Shown piece after piece: positions 1-7,012 of a stretch of 47,152 nucleotides of DNA. Position 1 is the first letter of the stretch. The number at the start of each line of letters is the position of its first letter. Origin of the DNA: Chloroflexota bacterium (lineage in GTDB: Bacteria > Chloroflexota > Anaerolineae > VGOG01); contig JAUWOY010000026.1 of NCBI GenBank assembly GCA_030611885.1, forward strand, positions 1 through 47,152. Direction: 5' to 3'. A program made the position numbers and the translations under genes. Under the pieces are notes generated by a model that ran no database searches, was not told where the DNA came from, and was given only the letters and a program-made list of their open reading frames with translations.

Positions 1-2
1 GG

Positions 3-344
3 GAACCCCCCCCCGAAGTGGAGGGGTACCGGGTCTTCTCCGTGGAGGAGGAAGGGATTCGGGAAGTGGAGAGGAGCGGGCTGCCCTGGTGGGCGGCAGG
101 GGGGCTGGAAGAGCGGCTTGCGGAGGCCCGGCTCCCGAAAGCCGAATTTGGCTTGAGCGGTTGGGAGGTGGGGCCAGATGGGGAGACAGTGATCTTCACG
201 TGGCGGTGGGGGGAGGATGAAGAAAGAAAATCGGCGATCTACCTGTGGCGGGGCGAGGGAGAGCCAATGCGCCTCAGCATGGGGGAGTATCCCCAATGGC
301 AACCAAAGGTGACTCCTCTTTCCCCAACACTTGCTCCTCCCTAG
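3..344 (+). CDS. C-terminal part of a beta-propeller-like (WD40/TolB type) protein, truncated by the window edge
   Basis: The frame is open from base 3 and ends with TAG at 342-344, so this is the 3' end of a gene that begins outside the window. An internal GTG at 18 is probably not the start. The visible ~110 residues are acidic and rich in Trp and Gly. They contain a GPDGETVIFTW-type strand and end near GEYPQWQP, which resembles the PD40/TolB propeller pattern of a DG turn followed by a W-P strand. The exact function cannot be told. A run of nine C at 6-14 lies in the coding frame and could be a sequencing error or a slippery tract. A rho-independent terminator follows about 200 bases downstream. 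Confidence 0.45.
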   Translation, partial: EPPPEVEGYRVFSVEEEGIREVERSGLPWWAAGGLEERLAEARLPKAEFGLSGWEVGPDGETVIFTWRWGEDEERKSAIYLWRGEGEPMRLSMGEYPQWQPKVTPLSPTLAPP

Positions 345-544
345 GTCTTTTCTCGCTCCTCTATCCAGTCCTTACCATGCTGCCAATGGGTATGTTTCTC
401 ATAATTCAGAGAGAACCTGCCGCCACAGGTGCATCCGCCTTAGCAAATCAATGGGAATGAAACTGGATTGAGGCAAGCCGGTTAGTTCGAGAGTCTGATC
501 ACAGCTTGAATGCCGAGGGCTTGAGGTTACTCTAGCTGTATGAT

Positions 545-570
545 GCCCCTTCCTTGGGAAGGGGCTTTTT
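545..570 (+). terminator. Rho-independent terminator
   Basis: A perfect 9-bp stem (GCCCCTTCC at 545-553, GGAAGGGGC at 557-565) with a TTG loop is followed by five T. It separates the truncated first gene from the B12-binding gene. The rest of 345-643 holds no recognisable gene. Confidence 0.85.
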
Positions 571-605
571 GTTGCCTGGCACTTCCCAATCTCCCCGTTA
601 CGGTG

Positions 606-636
606 TATAATGTACGAGCAATCTCAGCATGGGAGG
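606..636 (+). promoter_or_regulatory. -10 element and Shine-Dalgarno of the B12-binding protein gene
   Basis: TATAAT lies at 606-611 and GGAGG at 632-636, 7 bases before the ATG at 644. No good -35 is visible at the expected place (TTCCCA near 583), so the promoter call rests on the -10 alone. Confidence 0.5.
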
Positions 637-643
637 GTAACTG

Positions 644-1039
644 ATGAAAAAGATTCGAGTGCTCGTCGCCAAACCCGGCCTGGACGGCCACGATCGGGGG
701 GCCAAGGTGGTGGCCCGGGCCCTGCGCGATGCAGGGATGGAGGTCATCTACACCGGCCTCCGCCAGACGCCGGAGATGATCGCTGAGGCGGCCCTGCAGG
801 AGGACGTGGACGTGGTGGGCCTCTCCATTCTCTCAGGAGCCCACATGACGCTCTTTCCTCGAATCGTCGGTCTTCTGAAAGAGAACGGCCTGGACGACGT
901 ATTGGTTCTCGCTGGCGGGATCATCCCCGATGAGGATGTGCCAGCTCTCAAGGAGATGGGCGTCCGGGGCATTTTTGGGCCGGGCACATCCACCCAAGAG
1001 GTGATCAAATTCATCGAGGAGGAGATCGGTAAGCGGTAA
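644..1039 (+). CDS. Methylmalonyl-CoA mutase C-terminal/B12-binding domain protein (small subunit)
   Basis: This 131-residue protein is a stand-alone cobalamin-binding domain. The DGHDRG signature is at residues 14-19; His16 would be the lower axial ligand of B12. LSILSGAHM and a [13 protein letters not shown] segment are typical of the B12 domain of acyl-CoA mutases (methylmalonyl-, isobutyryl- or ethylmalonyl-CoA mutase). It carries no TIM-barrel, so it must pair with a separate large subunit, which is not in this window. The ATG at 644 has GGAGG 7 bases upstream. The next gene encodes the MeaB/ArgK GTPase that loads and protects such mutases, which supports the call. Which acyl-CoA is used cannot be read from this domain. 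Confidence 0.9.
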   Translation: MKKIRVLVAKPGLDGHDRGAKVVARALRDAGMEVIYTGLRQTPEMIAEAALQEDVDVVGLSILSGAHMTLFPRIVGLLKENGLDDVLVLAGGIIPDEDVPALKEMGVRGIFGPGTSTQEVIKFIEEEIGKR

Positions 1040-1042
1040 GTT

Positions 1043-1131
1043 GGTACACTGGGAAACTCGTAAATCCGTAAACTCGTACATTCGTTAACTGGGTCTACGA
1101 ATCTACGAATCTACGAATCTACCAATGTACC
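1043..1131 (+). repeat. Phased octamer tandem repeats forming two inverted arms
   Basis: Between the B12 gene and meaB lie 8-base units: ACTCGTAA, ATCCGTAA, ACTCGTAC, ATTCGTTA (1056-1087), then CTACGAAT three times and CTACCAAT (1095-1126). The TCGTA units of the left arm are the reverse complement of the TACGA units of the right arm, so the transcript can fold into a phased hairpin. Confidence 0.8.
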
Positions 1132-1146
1132 GACCCACCCGACATC

Positions 1147-2091
1147 ATGGAACTCACCGAACGACTGCTGACGGGCGACCGCCGCGCTATCGCCCGTCTG
1201 ATTACGATAATCGAAAACGATGGGGCTGAGGCGCAAGAGGCTCTGGCTGCACTCTATCCCCACACTGGCCGGGCTCACATCGTGGGCGTGACCGGGGCGC
1301 CGGGCACGGGCAAGAGCACCCTGGTCAACGAGCTGGCCAAGGTCTACCGCCAGCGGGACCGCACGGTGGGCATCATCGCGGTGGATCCCACCAGCCCTTT
1401 CTCCGGCGGGGCGCTCCTGGGCGACCGTATCAGAATGCGGGACCTATCGGGAGATCCAGGCATCTTCATTCGGAGTATGGCTACTCGCGGCAGCCTGGGT
1501 GGGCTGGCCCGGGCCACCGCTGACGCTGTAAAAGTACTGGATGCTGCTGGCTACCAGACGATTTTTGTGGAGACGGTGGGGGCCGGCCAATCGGAGGTGG
1601 ATATCGCCAAGGCGGCCCACACCACCATCGTGGTGGAAGCGCCGGGCCTGGGCGACGAGATCCAGGCCTTCAAGGCTGGCATCACCGAGATCGCCGACAT
1701 CTTCGTGGTCAACAAGGCTGACCGGGAGGGAGCCGATAGGACTGCCATGGCCCTGCAGATAATCCTGGACCTCGACCACTCCTCGCACCTTTCGCTCCAG
1801 GCCCCCAGGTGGCGCCCCCCCATCTGCAAGACGATAGCCCTCCACGGCGAGGGCATCGGTGCAGTAGTGGAAGCTATCGGAGAACACGCCGCTTACTTGC
1901 GGAAGAGCGGGAATCTCCAGCAGCGCGAGCGAGAGCGTATCGAGGGAGAGCTCAGGAGCATAATCACTCAGGAGATGGCGAGGAGCTTCTTCGAAGGACT
2001 GGACGAGGCGCAGTTCGACAGCCTTGTTGACAGCATCATTCGCCGCGAGATAGCCCCTTATTCGGCTGCGGCGCTTCTTCTCAAGGGGTAA
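1147..2091 (+). CDS. meaB: MeaB/ArgK-family GTPase, mutase chaperone
   Basis: This 314-residue G3E-family P-loop GTPase is the usual length of MeaB/ArgK. Residues 50-57 form the Walker A GAPGTGKS. DPTSPFSGGALLGDRIRM and the switch region with ETVGAGQSE are family hallmarks, and NKAD is the G4 guanine-specificity motif. MeaB binds methylmalonyl-CoA-type mutases, gates adenosylcobalamin delivery and protects the enzyme from inactivation. Its place about 110 bases after the B12-binding subunit fits that role. The ATG at 1147 follows the octamer repeat; no strong Shine-Dalgarno is visible. The stop at 2089-2091 is one base from the mutM start, so the two are likely co-transcribed. Confidence 0.95.
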   Translation: MELTERLLTGDRRAIARLITIIENDGAEAQEALAALYPHTGRAHIVGVTGAPGTGKSTLVNELAKVYRQRDRTVGIIAVDPTSPFSGGALLGDRIRMRDLSGDPGIFIRSMATRGSLGGLARATADAVKVLDAAGYQTIFVETVGAGQSEVDIAKAAHTTIVVEAPGLGDEIQAFKAGITEIADIFVVNKADREGADRTAMALQIILDLDHSSHLSLQAPRWRPPICKTIALHGEGIGAVVEAIGEHAAYLRKSGNLQQRERERIEGELRSIITQEMARSFFEGLDEAQFDSLVDSIIRREIAPYSAAALLLKG

Positions 2092-2092
2092 C

Positions 2093-2905
2093 ATGCCTGA
2101 ACTGCCAGAGGTTGAAACCATCGCCCGTGGCTTGCGGGAACCTCTCGTGGGCCGCAGATTCACCGGCCTCCGCGTCGGCTGGGAGAACCTGGTCGCCAGA
2201 CCGACGGTGGAGGAGTTCGAGCGGGGTCTCGTTGGCCAGAGGATCCTTGGTGTGAAGAGGCGAGGCAAGTACCTGGTCTTCGCCCTGTCCGGCGGAGAAA
2301 GCCTGATCGTCCACCTGCGCATGACGGGCCGGCTTTTGATCAAGAACTCTGGCGACCAGCCTGACAAGCACGATTACCTGATCTTCGAGTTGGACGATGG
2401 GCGCGAGCTGCGCTTCAACAACGTGCGCAAGCTGGGCCGGGTCTATCTGGTAGACGACGAGGACGAGGTAATGGGCAGGTTGGGACCGGAACCTCTGGAC
2501 GACGACTTCACCTCGGCCGATTTCCCCGCCCTCCTCTCCGGAAGGCGGGGCATGATCAAGCCCCTGCTCCTGAACCAACGGTTCATGGCTGGCATTGGCA
2601 ACATCTACGCCGACGAGGCCCTGTTCGCCGCCCGCATCCATCCCGAACGCAAGGCTGACACGCTCACGGCCTCGGAGATCGAGCGTCTGTATCACGCCAT
2701 CCGCCGAGTGCTGGCCCAGGGGATCCGAAATCGGGGGACCACCTTCAGCGATTACCTAGACGCCGAGGGGAGGGAGGGGAGGAATCAGGAGTACCTTCGA
2801 GTGTTCAGGCGCACGGGCCAGCCCTGTCCTCGCTGCGGGACGCCCATCGAGCGCACGGTGGTGGGCGGACGGGGGACGTATTTCTGTCCTAAATGCCAGA
2901 AGTGA
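2093..2905 (+). CDS. mutM: Formamidopyrimidine-DNA glycosylase (Fpg/MutM)
   Basis: This 270-residue bifunctional DNA glycosylase/AP lyase removes 8-oxoguanine and formamidopyrimidines. The N-terminus MPELPEVE supplies the catalytic Pro (after Met removal) and the following Glu. The central GIGNIYADEALF segment is the helix-two-turn-helix. The C-terminus is a four-Cys zinc finger (CPRCG ... CPKC). Length and all motifs match the family. The start is one base after the meaB stop. A strong terminator follows at 2921. Confidence 0.97.
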   Translation: MPELPEVETIARGLREPLVGRRFTGLRVGWENLVARPTVEEFERGLVGQRILGVKRRGKYLVFALSGGESLIVHLRMTGRLLIKNSGDQPDKHDYLIFELDDGRELRFNNVRKLGRVYLVDDEDEVMGRLGPEPLDDDFTSADFPALLSGRRGMIKPLLLNQRFMAGIGNIYADEALFAARIHPERKADTLTASEIERLYHAIRRVLAQGIRNRGTTFSDYLDAEGREGRNQEYLRVFRRTGQPCPRCGTPIERTVVGGRGTYFCPKCQK

Positions 2906-2920
2906 CCTTCAGCAAAAGCG

Positions 2921-2949
2921 AAAGGCGGAGGAGAAACCTCCGCCTTTTT
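2921..2949. terminator. Bidirectional terminator between convergent genes
   Basis: The 11-bp stem AAAGGCGGAGG (2921-2931) pairs with CCTCCGCCTTT (2937-2947) around a 5-base loop. There is a T-run on the right and an A-rich flank on the left. It lies between mutM (+) and the MBL hydrolase (-) and can serve both. Confidence 0.85.
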
Positions 2950-2966
2950 CGTTTGTTACAGCTCTG

Positions 2967-3809
2967 CTATTCAGGCGCGGCCTCGACAACTTTATACTTC
3001 CCGCCCTCCTCCCGCAGATACCCCATCCGCACCCGCGAGTCGTGCTCGAATATGAGAAGGGCGTCCTTCTCCAGAGCCCAATCCCTGATGCGGCGCTTGG
3101 TCTCGATGGTCTCCAGCGGCTCTACGTCGAAGGCGGAAACCCAGGCCAGGCGCTCCATTAATATCGTCCAGGAGGCCAGGTCGCCCAGGTAGATGGCCGT
3201 CTCCCCACTGGATTCAATGACCACACTCTGGTGAGCTCGGGTGTGACCTCTGGTGACGATGCAGCGCACCTCGGAGGTGACGCGGGTCTCGCCATAGAGA
3301 AGGCGCAACTGACCACGCTCTTCCAGGGGGACGAAGTTGTCGGCCAGGTAGGTGGCTCTGGTGCGCTCGTTGGGGTAAAGGGCATCGGCCCACTCCAGGC
3401 GCTGGATCCAGTATTCAGCGCGGGGGAAGGTGGGAACGACCTCTCCCTCCCTGAGGATAGTGTTCCCGCCGCAGTGGTCGGAGTGGAGATGGGTGTTGAT
3501 GACGATGTCAATGTCCTCAGGAGCGAAGCCCAGGCGGCGCAAGTCCCCCACCAGGCGGCTCTCGCCAGCGATGCTGTAGATCTCGCGCTCTTTGGGAGAC
3601 AGCTTATCGCCGAAGCCGGTATCCACCAGTATCCTTTCGCCCTCGGAGACGATGAGCAGGCAATTCAGGGCCATGGGGATTCGGTTCAACCCGTCGGCCT
3701 GAACGACTTTCTCCCAGAGCACCTTGGGCACCAGCCCGAAGTGGCCCCCGCCGTCCATCCAGGCGCGGCCATCGCTCACCATGTACAAGTTCGCATTGCC
3801 AAGACGCAA
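2967..3809 (-). CDS. Metallo-beta-lactamase-fold hydrolase
   Basis: From the TTG at 3809 this is a 280-residue MBL-fold protein. The zinc-binding HLHSDH motif sits at about residues 107-112, followed by CGGN. A later GHTRAHQSV histidine and LGDLAS aspartate are further ligands. The substrate is unknown; relatives include lactonases and glyoxalase-like enzymes. Start choice: AGGAGG (3816-3821) lies 6 bases before TTG 3809. The longer frame from ATG 3842 would have to be read through TATAAT (3834-3839) and that Shine-Dalgarno, so it is rejected. The gene is monocistronic, convergent with mutM and preceded by a minus-strand terminator. Confidence 0.85.
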   Translation of the reverse strand: MRLGNANLYMVSDGRAWMDGGGHFGLVPKVLWEKVVQADGLNRIPMALNCLLIVSEGERILVDTGFGDKLSPKEREIYSIAGESRLVGDLRRLGFAPEDIDIVINTHLHSDHCGGNTILREGEVVPTFPRAEYWIQRLEWADALYPNERTRATYLADNFVPLEERGQLRLLYGETRVTSEVRCIVTRGHTRAHQSVVIESSGETAIYLGDLASWTILMERLAWVSAFDVEPLETIETKRRIRDWALEKDALLIFEHDSRVRMGYLREEGGKYKVVEAAPE

Positions 3810-3843
3810 TTTTTCCCTCCTACTACGCCCCCTATTATACATG

Positions 3844-3883
3844 AAAAGCCCTGTTCTAGCTACTGGCCTAGCTGAACAGGGCT
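3844..3883 (-). terminator. Minus-strand terminator after the small HTH genes
   Basis: A 10-bp stem (AGCCCTGTTC/GAACAGGGCT, arms 3847-3856 and 3874-3883) with a 17-base loop is followed on the minus strand by TTTT. It ends transcription from the HTH pair and lies just upstream of the TATAAT of the MBL gene. Confidence 0.65.
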
Positions 3884-3902
3884 GGGCGATCCCCTCAATG
3901 GG

Positions 3903-3983
3903 TGAACTGGCTGCAAAGCCCTAAACGCTCTTCTAAACCCTATGTCGGCTCAACAAGCCAAAATGGGCGATGCAGCCAGTTCA
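3903..3983. repeat. Widely spaced perfect 13-bp inverted repeat, operator-like
   Basis: TGAACTGGCTGCA at 3903-3915 is repeated in inverse orientation at 3971-3983. A near copy with one mismatch, TGAACTGTCTGCA, lies at 4490-4502, touching the -10 of the HTH gene promoter. Confidence 0.7.
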
Positions 3984-4030
3984 GTGAGTAAGAAGTTACA
4001 CGGCTCTAACTCACACGTCCTTATGAAAAA

Positions 4031-4213
4031 TTAACGACGGCTGTTATTGAGGTATTTGTTCAACATCCTGACGTTGTACCTTCGATGCCCCCCTGGAGTG
4101 CGGTAAGGCACCAATCCACCCGCTCTCTCTATCCTGTCCAGAGTGAACTGGCTCACCCGCAGGTACTTCGCAGCCTCCCTGGCGGTCATGAGGCTTACCC
4201 TCTTCCTGGCCAT
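4031..4213 (-). CDS. Small Xis/MerR-type helix-turn-helix DNA-binding protein (copy B)
   Basis: This 60-residue basic protein is a single HTH domain of the excisionase/MerR type. It runs LMTAREAAKYLRVS (helix-turn-helix), then a wing with PYRTPGGHRRY, then a short C-terminal helix. Such proteins act as excision factors, plasmid partition adaptors or repressors. It is a close paralog of the gene directly upstream. The ATG at 4213 has AGGAGG (4221-4226) 7 bases upstream, better than the in-frame GTG at 4219. The Shine-Dalgarno lies inside the end of the upstream gene and the two frames are 2 bases apart, so translation is probably coupled. No integrase is near, so a repressor role is as likely as excision. 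Confidence 0.8.
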   Translation of the reverse strand: MARKRVSLMTAREAAKYLRVSQFTLDRIERAGGLVPYRTPGGHRRYNVRMLNKYLNNSRR

Positions 4214-4215
4214 TT

Positions 4216-4413
4216 TCACACCTCCTTTCTTTGATGTCGGCTACTATTGAGGTATCGGTTCAACATCCTGAGGCTGTACCTGCGGTGTCCCCCTGGAGTA
4301 CGGTAAGGCACTAACCCGCCCCCCTTATCTATCTTGCTCAAGGTGAACATGCTAACCCGCAAGTATCTAGCAGCCTCTTTAGCGGTCATGAGATTCATCC
4401 TACCTTCTGCCAT
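4216..4413 (-). CDS. Small Xis/MerR-type helix-turn-helix DNA-binding protein (copy A)
   Basis: This 65-residue paralog of copy B has the same architecture: LMTAKEAARYLRVS helix-turn-helix, a PYRTPGGHRRY wing and a C-terminal LNRYLNSS helix. The ATG at 4413 is preceded by AGGAGG (4421-4426) at 7 bases; the longer frame to 4449 reads through that site and is rejected. Transcription probably starts from the extended -10 at 4502-4510. The tandem arrangement implies a local duplication. The pair could form a heterodimeric regulator; this is inference. Confidence 0.8.
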   Translation of the reverse strand: MAEGRMNLMTAKEAARYLRVSMFTLSKIDKGGGLVPYRTPGGHRRYSLRMLNRYLNSSRHQRKEV

Positions 4414-4501
4414 TTTTGCACCTCCTTTTCCAAAGCCCTGATTATCCAAGATCCTCTCCCGAAAGCGGGCGAATGTGCTGTAAACTTAGTGAACTGTCTG
4501 C

Positions 4502-4537
4502 ATTATACCAGATTACCCCCAGTTTGTGGGTAAAAAT
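4502..4537 (-). promoter_or_regulatory. Extended -10 promoter of the HTH pair with conserved upstream block
   Basis: On the minus strand TGGTATAAT (4502-4510) is an extended -10. The adjoining upstream 27 bases (4511-4537) match 10089-10115 at 24 of 27 positions at the same distance from the -10. No TTGACA-like -35 is present, so the conserved ACCCAC-AACTG block may bind an activator or replace the -35. Confidence 0.65.
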
Positions 4538-4565
4538 AGTGTGAATTTGGGATGAAGGTTGCGTG

Positions 4566-4610
4566 AAAAAAGAGCCCCGGTCAGACGCTTAAGGCCTGAC
4601 TGGAGCTCTT
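4566..4610 (-). terminator. Terminator of the 715-residue TPR gene
   Basis: A long imperfect palindrome centred on CTTAAGG (arms about 4571-4590 and 4591-4608) is followed on the minus strand by six T. Its sequence is homologous to the terminator at 10148-10184. Confidence 0.8.
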
Positions 4611-4674
4611 GTTTGCTGTAACCAACCTTACTATACAAACAGTCTGTCCACTTCGTATGCAACAAGGCCAGCCG

Positions 4675-6822
4675 CTACGGCTGCCTGCGCACCGATCGCC
4701 TCACGAAGTCAGCCAACCGTTCCAACAGCGACTTTGGCGCCTCTGTTTCTGGAGGAGGTGGAGGGGGTTCATCGGGCGGCACTGACGGCGACAGGTCTCT
4801 CAAGACGTCTTCCAGAGGTGGAGAGGGTTCATCGGGCAGCACTGACGGCGACAGGCCTCTCAAGACATCCTGAATCTTCTGATCCTCAGGCACGATCTCC
4901 AAGGCCCTCTCCAACATATTCCTCGCCCGAACCAGCTCGCCCTGATGTTCCAGGAATATCGCATATTCCTTCAAGACTACAATGCTGTTAGGATCCAGTT
5001 CCAGAGCGCGATCAAAGGCCTCGCGTGCGGAGGCAATCCTCTCTGGTGCCTTCTGGCGGCTTAACCACACGGCGTAGGCTAGCTCTTCCTCAACCTGCTC
5101 AAATTGACGGAAGCTCTCTTCGATGGCCTTAGCCTCGGCCAGAATCTTCTCGTCATACGGACATAGAGCCAGCGCCTGCTGGATACGGTCCCATGCTTTG
5201 AAGTAACGTTGCTGTGCCATCAGCAGCGCGGCATACTCGCGATGCGTAACGGCATCATTGCGATTCAGCTCAAGGGCCGTGCAGAAGTGATCCTCGGCCA
5301 TGGCTCGTTGACCCGCATCACACAGGGCCACAGCGTACTCACGGTGCAACATCGCGTCCTGAGGTTCCACTCGCAGCGCCGCCTCGAATTGCGGCAGAGC
5401 CTCGGCCAGCCGTCCCAGCCGCGCCCAAGCTGTCGCCAGCCGACCTTGTAGCCGCGCGCTGGTGGGCAAGCCCTGCAGTGCGGCCTGGAGTAGGTTGACT
5501 GCCTCCTGATATCGGCCCTGCTCAATGAGCAAGCCAGTGTATTCGTCTAGCAACTCCCCATCGTGGGGCCGCTTCGCCAATACAGCTAGAATGTGCTGTT
5601 CGGCTTCTGGCCCACGCCCTTGTTCGCGCAGGAGGATAGCATATTGTCTGTTGGCCTCAAGATGCTGGGGCGCAACCGCCAGGGCGGCCTGCAAGTGTTT
5701 CTCGACCTCGTAGGGCCGATCCGGCCACAGCAGTTCAGCGTACGCAACGTGGGCCTCCACATCATCGGCGATGAGGCCAAGGGCTTCATCGAGCAATGCA
5801 CAGACAGCCTCTCGATCAGCGGCCGCTCGAGCTTGTGAGACGAGAGTTCGGACCCGCTGTCGCTGCGGTTCAAGCTCTACCTGAAGCACAAGCCGGGCAG
5901 CCTGGTATTCAGGGTTGTCCGGCTCAAGCTCCACAGCGCGCGCCAGGTGAGCTTCGGCCTGGGCCAGGATGCCCTTGCGAACCAGGATGTCGGCCTGCAC
6001 CCGGTGTGCCAGAGCACACTCTGGCGCCATCTGTAGCGCTTCTGCTACGAGAACGGCAGCCTCTTCCACATTATCCTGTTCCTCGAGCTTCAGTTTGGCC
6101 AGAGCAGCCCGTTTGCGAGCTTCCACTTCCCGGTTGACGTGCCATTTGAGCACCCTCACACGCTCCTGGAGGCTTACATCATCGGGCTTGATTTCCAACG
6201 CGCGTTTTAGAATTGATAGCGCCTCTTCCTCACGCTCACACCTTTCCAGAAACATCGCATAGGCTGTCAGCCAAGTCACGTGGGCTGGATTGGCCTCCAG
6301 AGCTGCCTGGTAGCTGCGGTCCGCAGCCTCCCACTCGTCCATGGCATCCAGCAAGGTTGCCTGATCAAACAGGGTTTGCCCGTGGCTCGGCGCAATGGTT
6401 AACAACCGTTCAAATGCAGCTTGGGCCTCGGCATATCGCCCCAGGCGAGTCAAAAGTAAGGCCTGCAAATGCAGCAAGGAAGTGTCATGGGGTGTGCTCG
6501 CCAACTCATTATCCAGCCACGCAGCCGATGTCACTGCATCATCCGTGACTGCCTGCGCTAACTCTCGCTCGGCGGCTGTCCAGTCCTCCTGCCGCGCCAG
6601 GAAAACGACATACTCCATCCGAAAGGTGACATTCGCAGGGTCGAGACTCAATGCCTCCTCGAACAGCCGCGCCGCGGCTTCGGGTTGGTCATGCTCTGCC
6701 CTCCAAATGGCCAGGGCCAGCCAGCGCTCGGCCCGAATCACATCAACCTGCGATAGCATTACGCCATTTTTAATAAGCGAGGGGGTTTCAGGCCCAATAG
6801 GTGTATTTACCTCTATCATCAT
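4675..6822 (-). CDS. Giant tetratricopeptide-repeat protein (TPR-1)
   Basis: From the ATG at 6822 this is a 715-residue protein made almost wholly of TPR units (A-x-LDP-N ... A-x-x-x-x-A patterns every 34 residues, about 15 or more units). A Pro-rich tail carries two copies of a 20-residue LSPSV-PDEP-PP segment. There is no signal peptide or catalytic domain, so it is a likely cytoplasmic scaffold. Start choice: AGGAGG (6828-6833) lies 5 bases before ATG 6822; the longer frame to 6873 crosses it. The next gene upstream is a second TPR giant, and both are on the minus strand in the order TPR-2, TPR-1, HTH pair. The partner proteins are unknown. Confidence 0.85.
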   Translation of the reverse strand: MMIEVNTPIGPETPSLIKNGVMLSQVDVIRAERWLALAIWRAEHDQPEAAARLFEEALSLDPANVTFRMEYVVFLARQEDWTAAERELAQAVTDDAVTSAAWLDNELASTPHDTSLLHLQALLLTRLGRYAEAQAAFERLLTIAPSHGQTLFDQATLLDAMDEWEAADRSYQAALEANPAHVTWLTAYAMFLERCEREEEALSILKRALEIKPDDVSLQERVRVLKWHVNREVEARKRAALAKLKLEEQDNVEEAAVLVAEALQMAPECALAHRVQADILVRKGILAQAEAHLARAVELEPDNPEYQAARLVLQVELEPQRQRVRTLVSQARAAADREAVCALLDEALGLIADDVEAHVAYAELLWPDRPYEVEKHLQAALAVAPQHLEANRQYAILLREQGRGPEAEQHILAVLAKRPHDGELLDEYTGLLIEQGRYQEAVNLLQAALQGLPTSARLQGRLATAWARLGRLAEALPQFEAALRVEPQDAMLHREYAVALCDAGQRAMAEDHFCTALELNRNDAVTHREYAALLMAQQRYFKAWDRIQQALALCPYDEKILAEAKAIEESFRQFEQVEEELAYAVWLSRQKAPERIASAREAFDRALELDPNSIVVLKEYAIFLEHQGELVRARNMLERALEIVPEDQKIQDVLRGLSPSVLPDEPSPPLEDVLRDLSPSVPPDEPPPPPPETEAPKSLLERLADFVRRSVRRQP
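4755..4874 (-). repeat. 60-bp tandem duplication in the TPR-1 tail
   Basis: The stretch 4755-4814 is repeated at 4815-4874 with few changes. It encodes two copies of the Pro-rich 20-residue unit at the end of TPR-1. Confidence 0.85.
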
Positions 6823-6917
6823 CCACGCCTCCTGAGGAGTTCCATATACGGTGTGCAAGACCAACGCGCTCATCCAGAACTTCGTGGTTCTTCGGGATTT
6901 CGCGGGGTCACAGTATC

Positions 6918-6974
6918 GGAGTACTCAACTTGTTGGGGGTATGGAGTGACAAACCCCAACAAGTTGAGTACTCC
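6918..6974. repeat. Perfect 21-bp inverted repeat between the two TPR genes
   Basis: The arms 6918-6938 and 6954-6974 are perfect reverse complements around a 15-base spacer. The arm begins GGAGTACTCAACTTG and ends GTTGGGG. The right arm also overlaps a near palindrome (CAAGTTG-AGTACTC-CAACTTG). No T-run follows on either strand, so it is not a standard terminator; an mRNA stabiliser or a small mobile palindrome is more likely. Confidence 0.85.
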
Positions 6975-7012
6975 AACTTGCTTTCACGCCAATTCCCAAA
7001 GGCCCAACTGCA

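Noticed and set aside
1056-1126. Origin iterons
   Set aside because: The octamers lie between two metabolic genes, form inverted arms and lack DnaA boxes or a replication gene.
1444-2367. A 307-codon open frame on the minus strand across meaB and mutM
   Set aside because: It spans two well-supported plus-strand genes and their junction and has no protein motif.
4031-4413. Excisionase pair marking an integrated phage
   Set aside because: No integrase, att-like direct repeats or phage genes are nearby; kept only as DNA-binding proteins.
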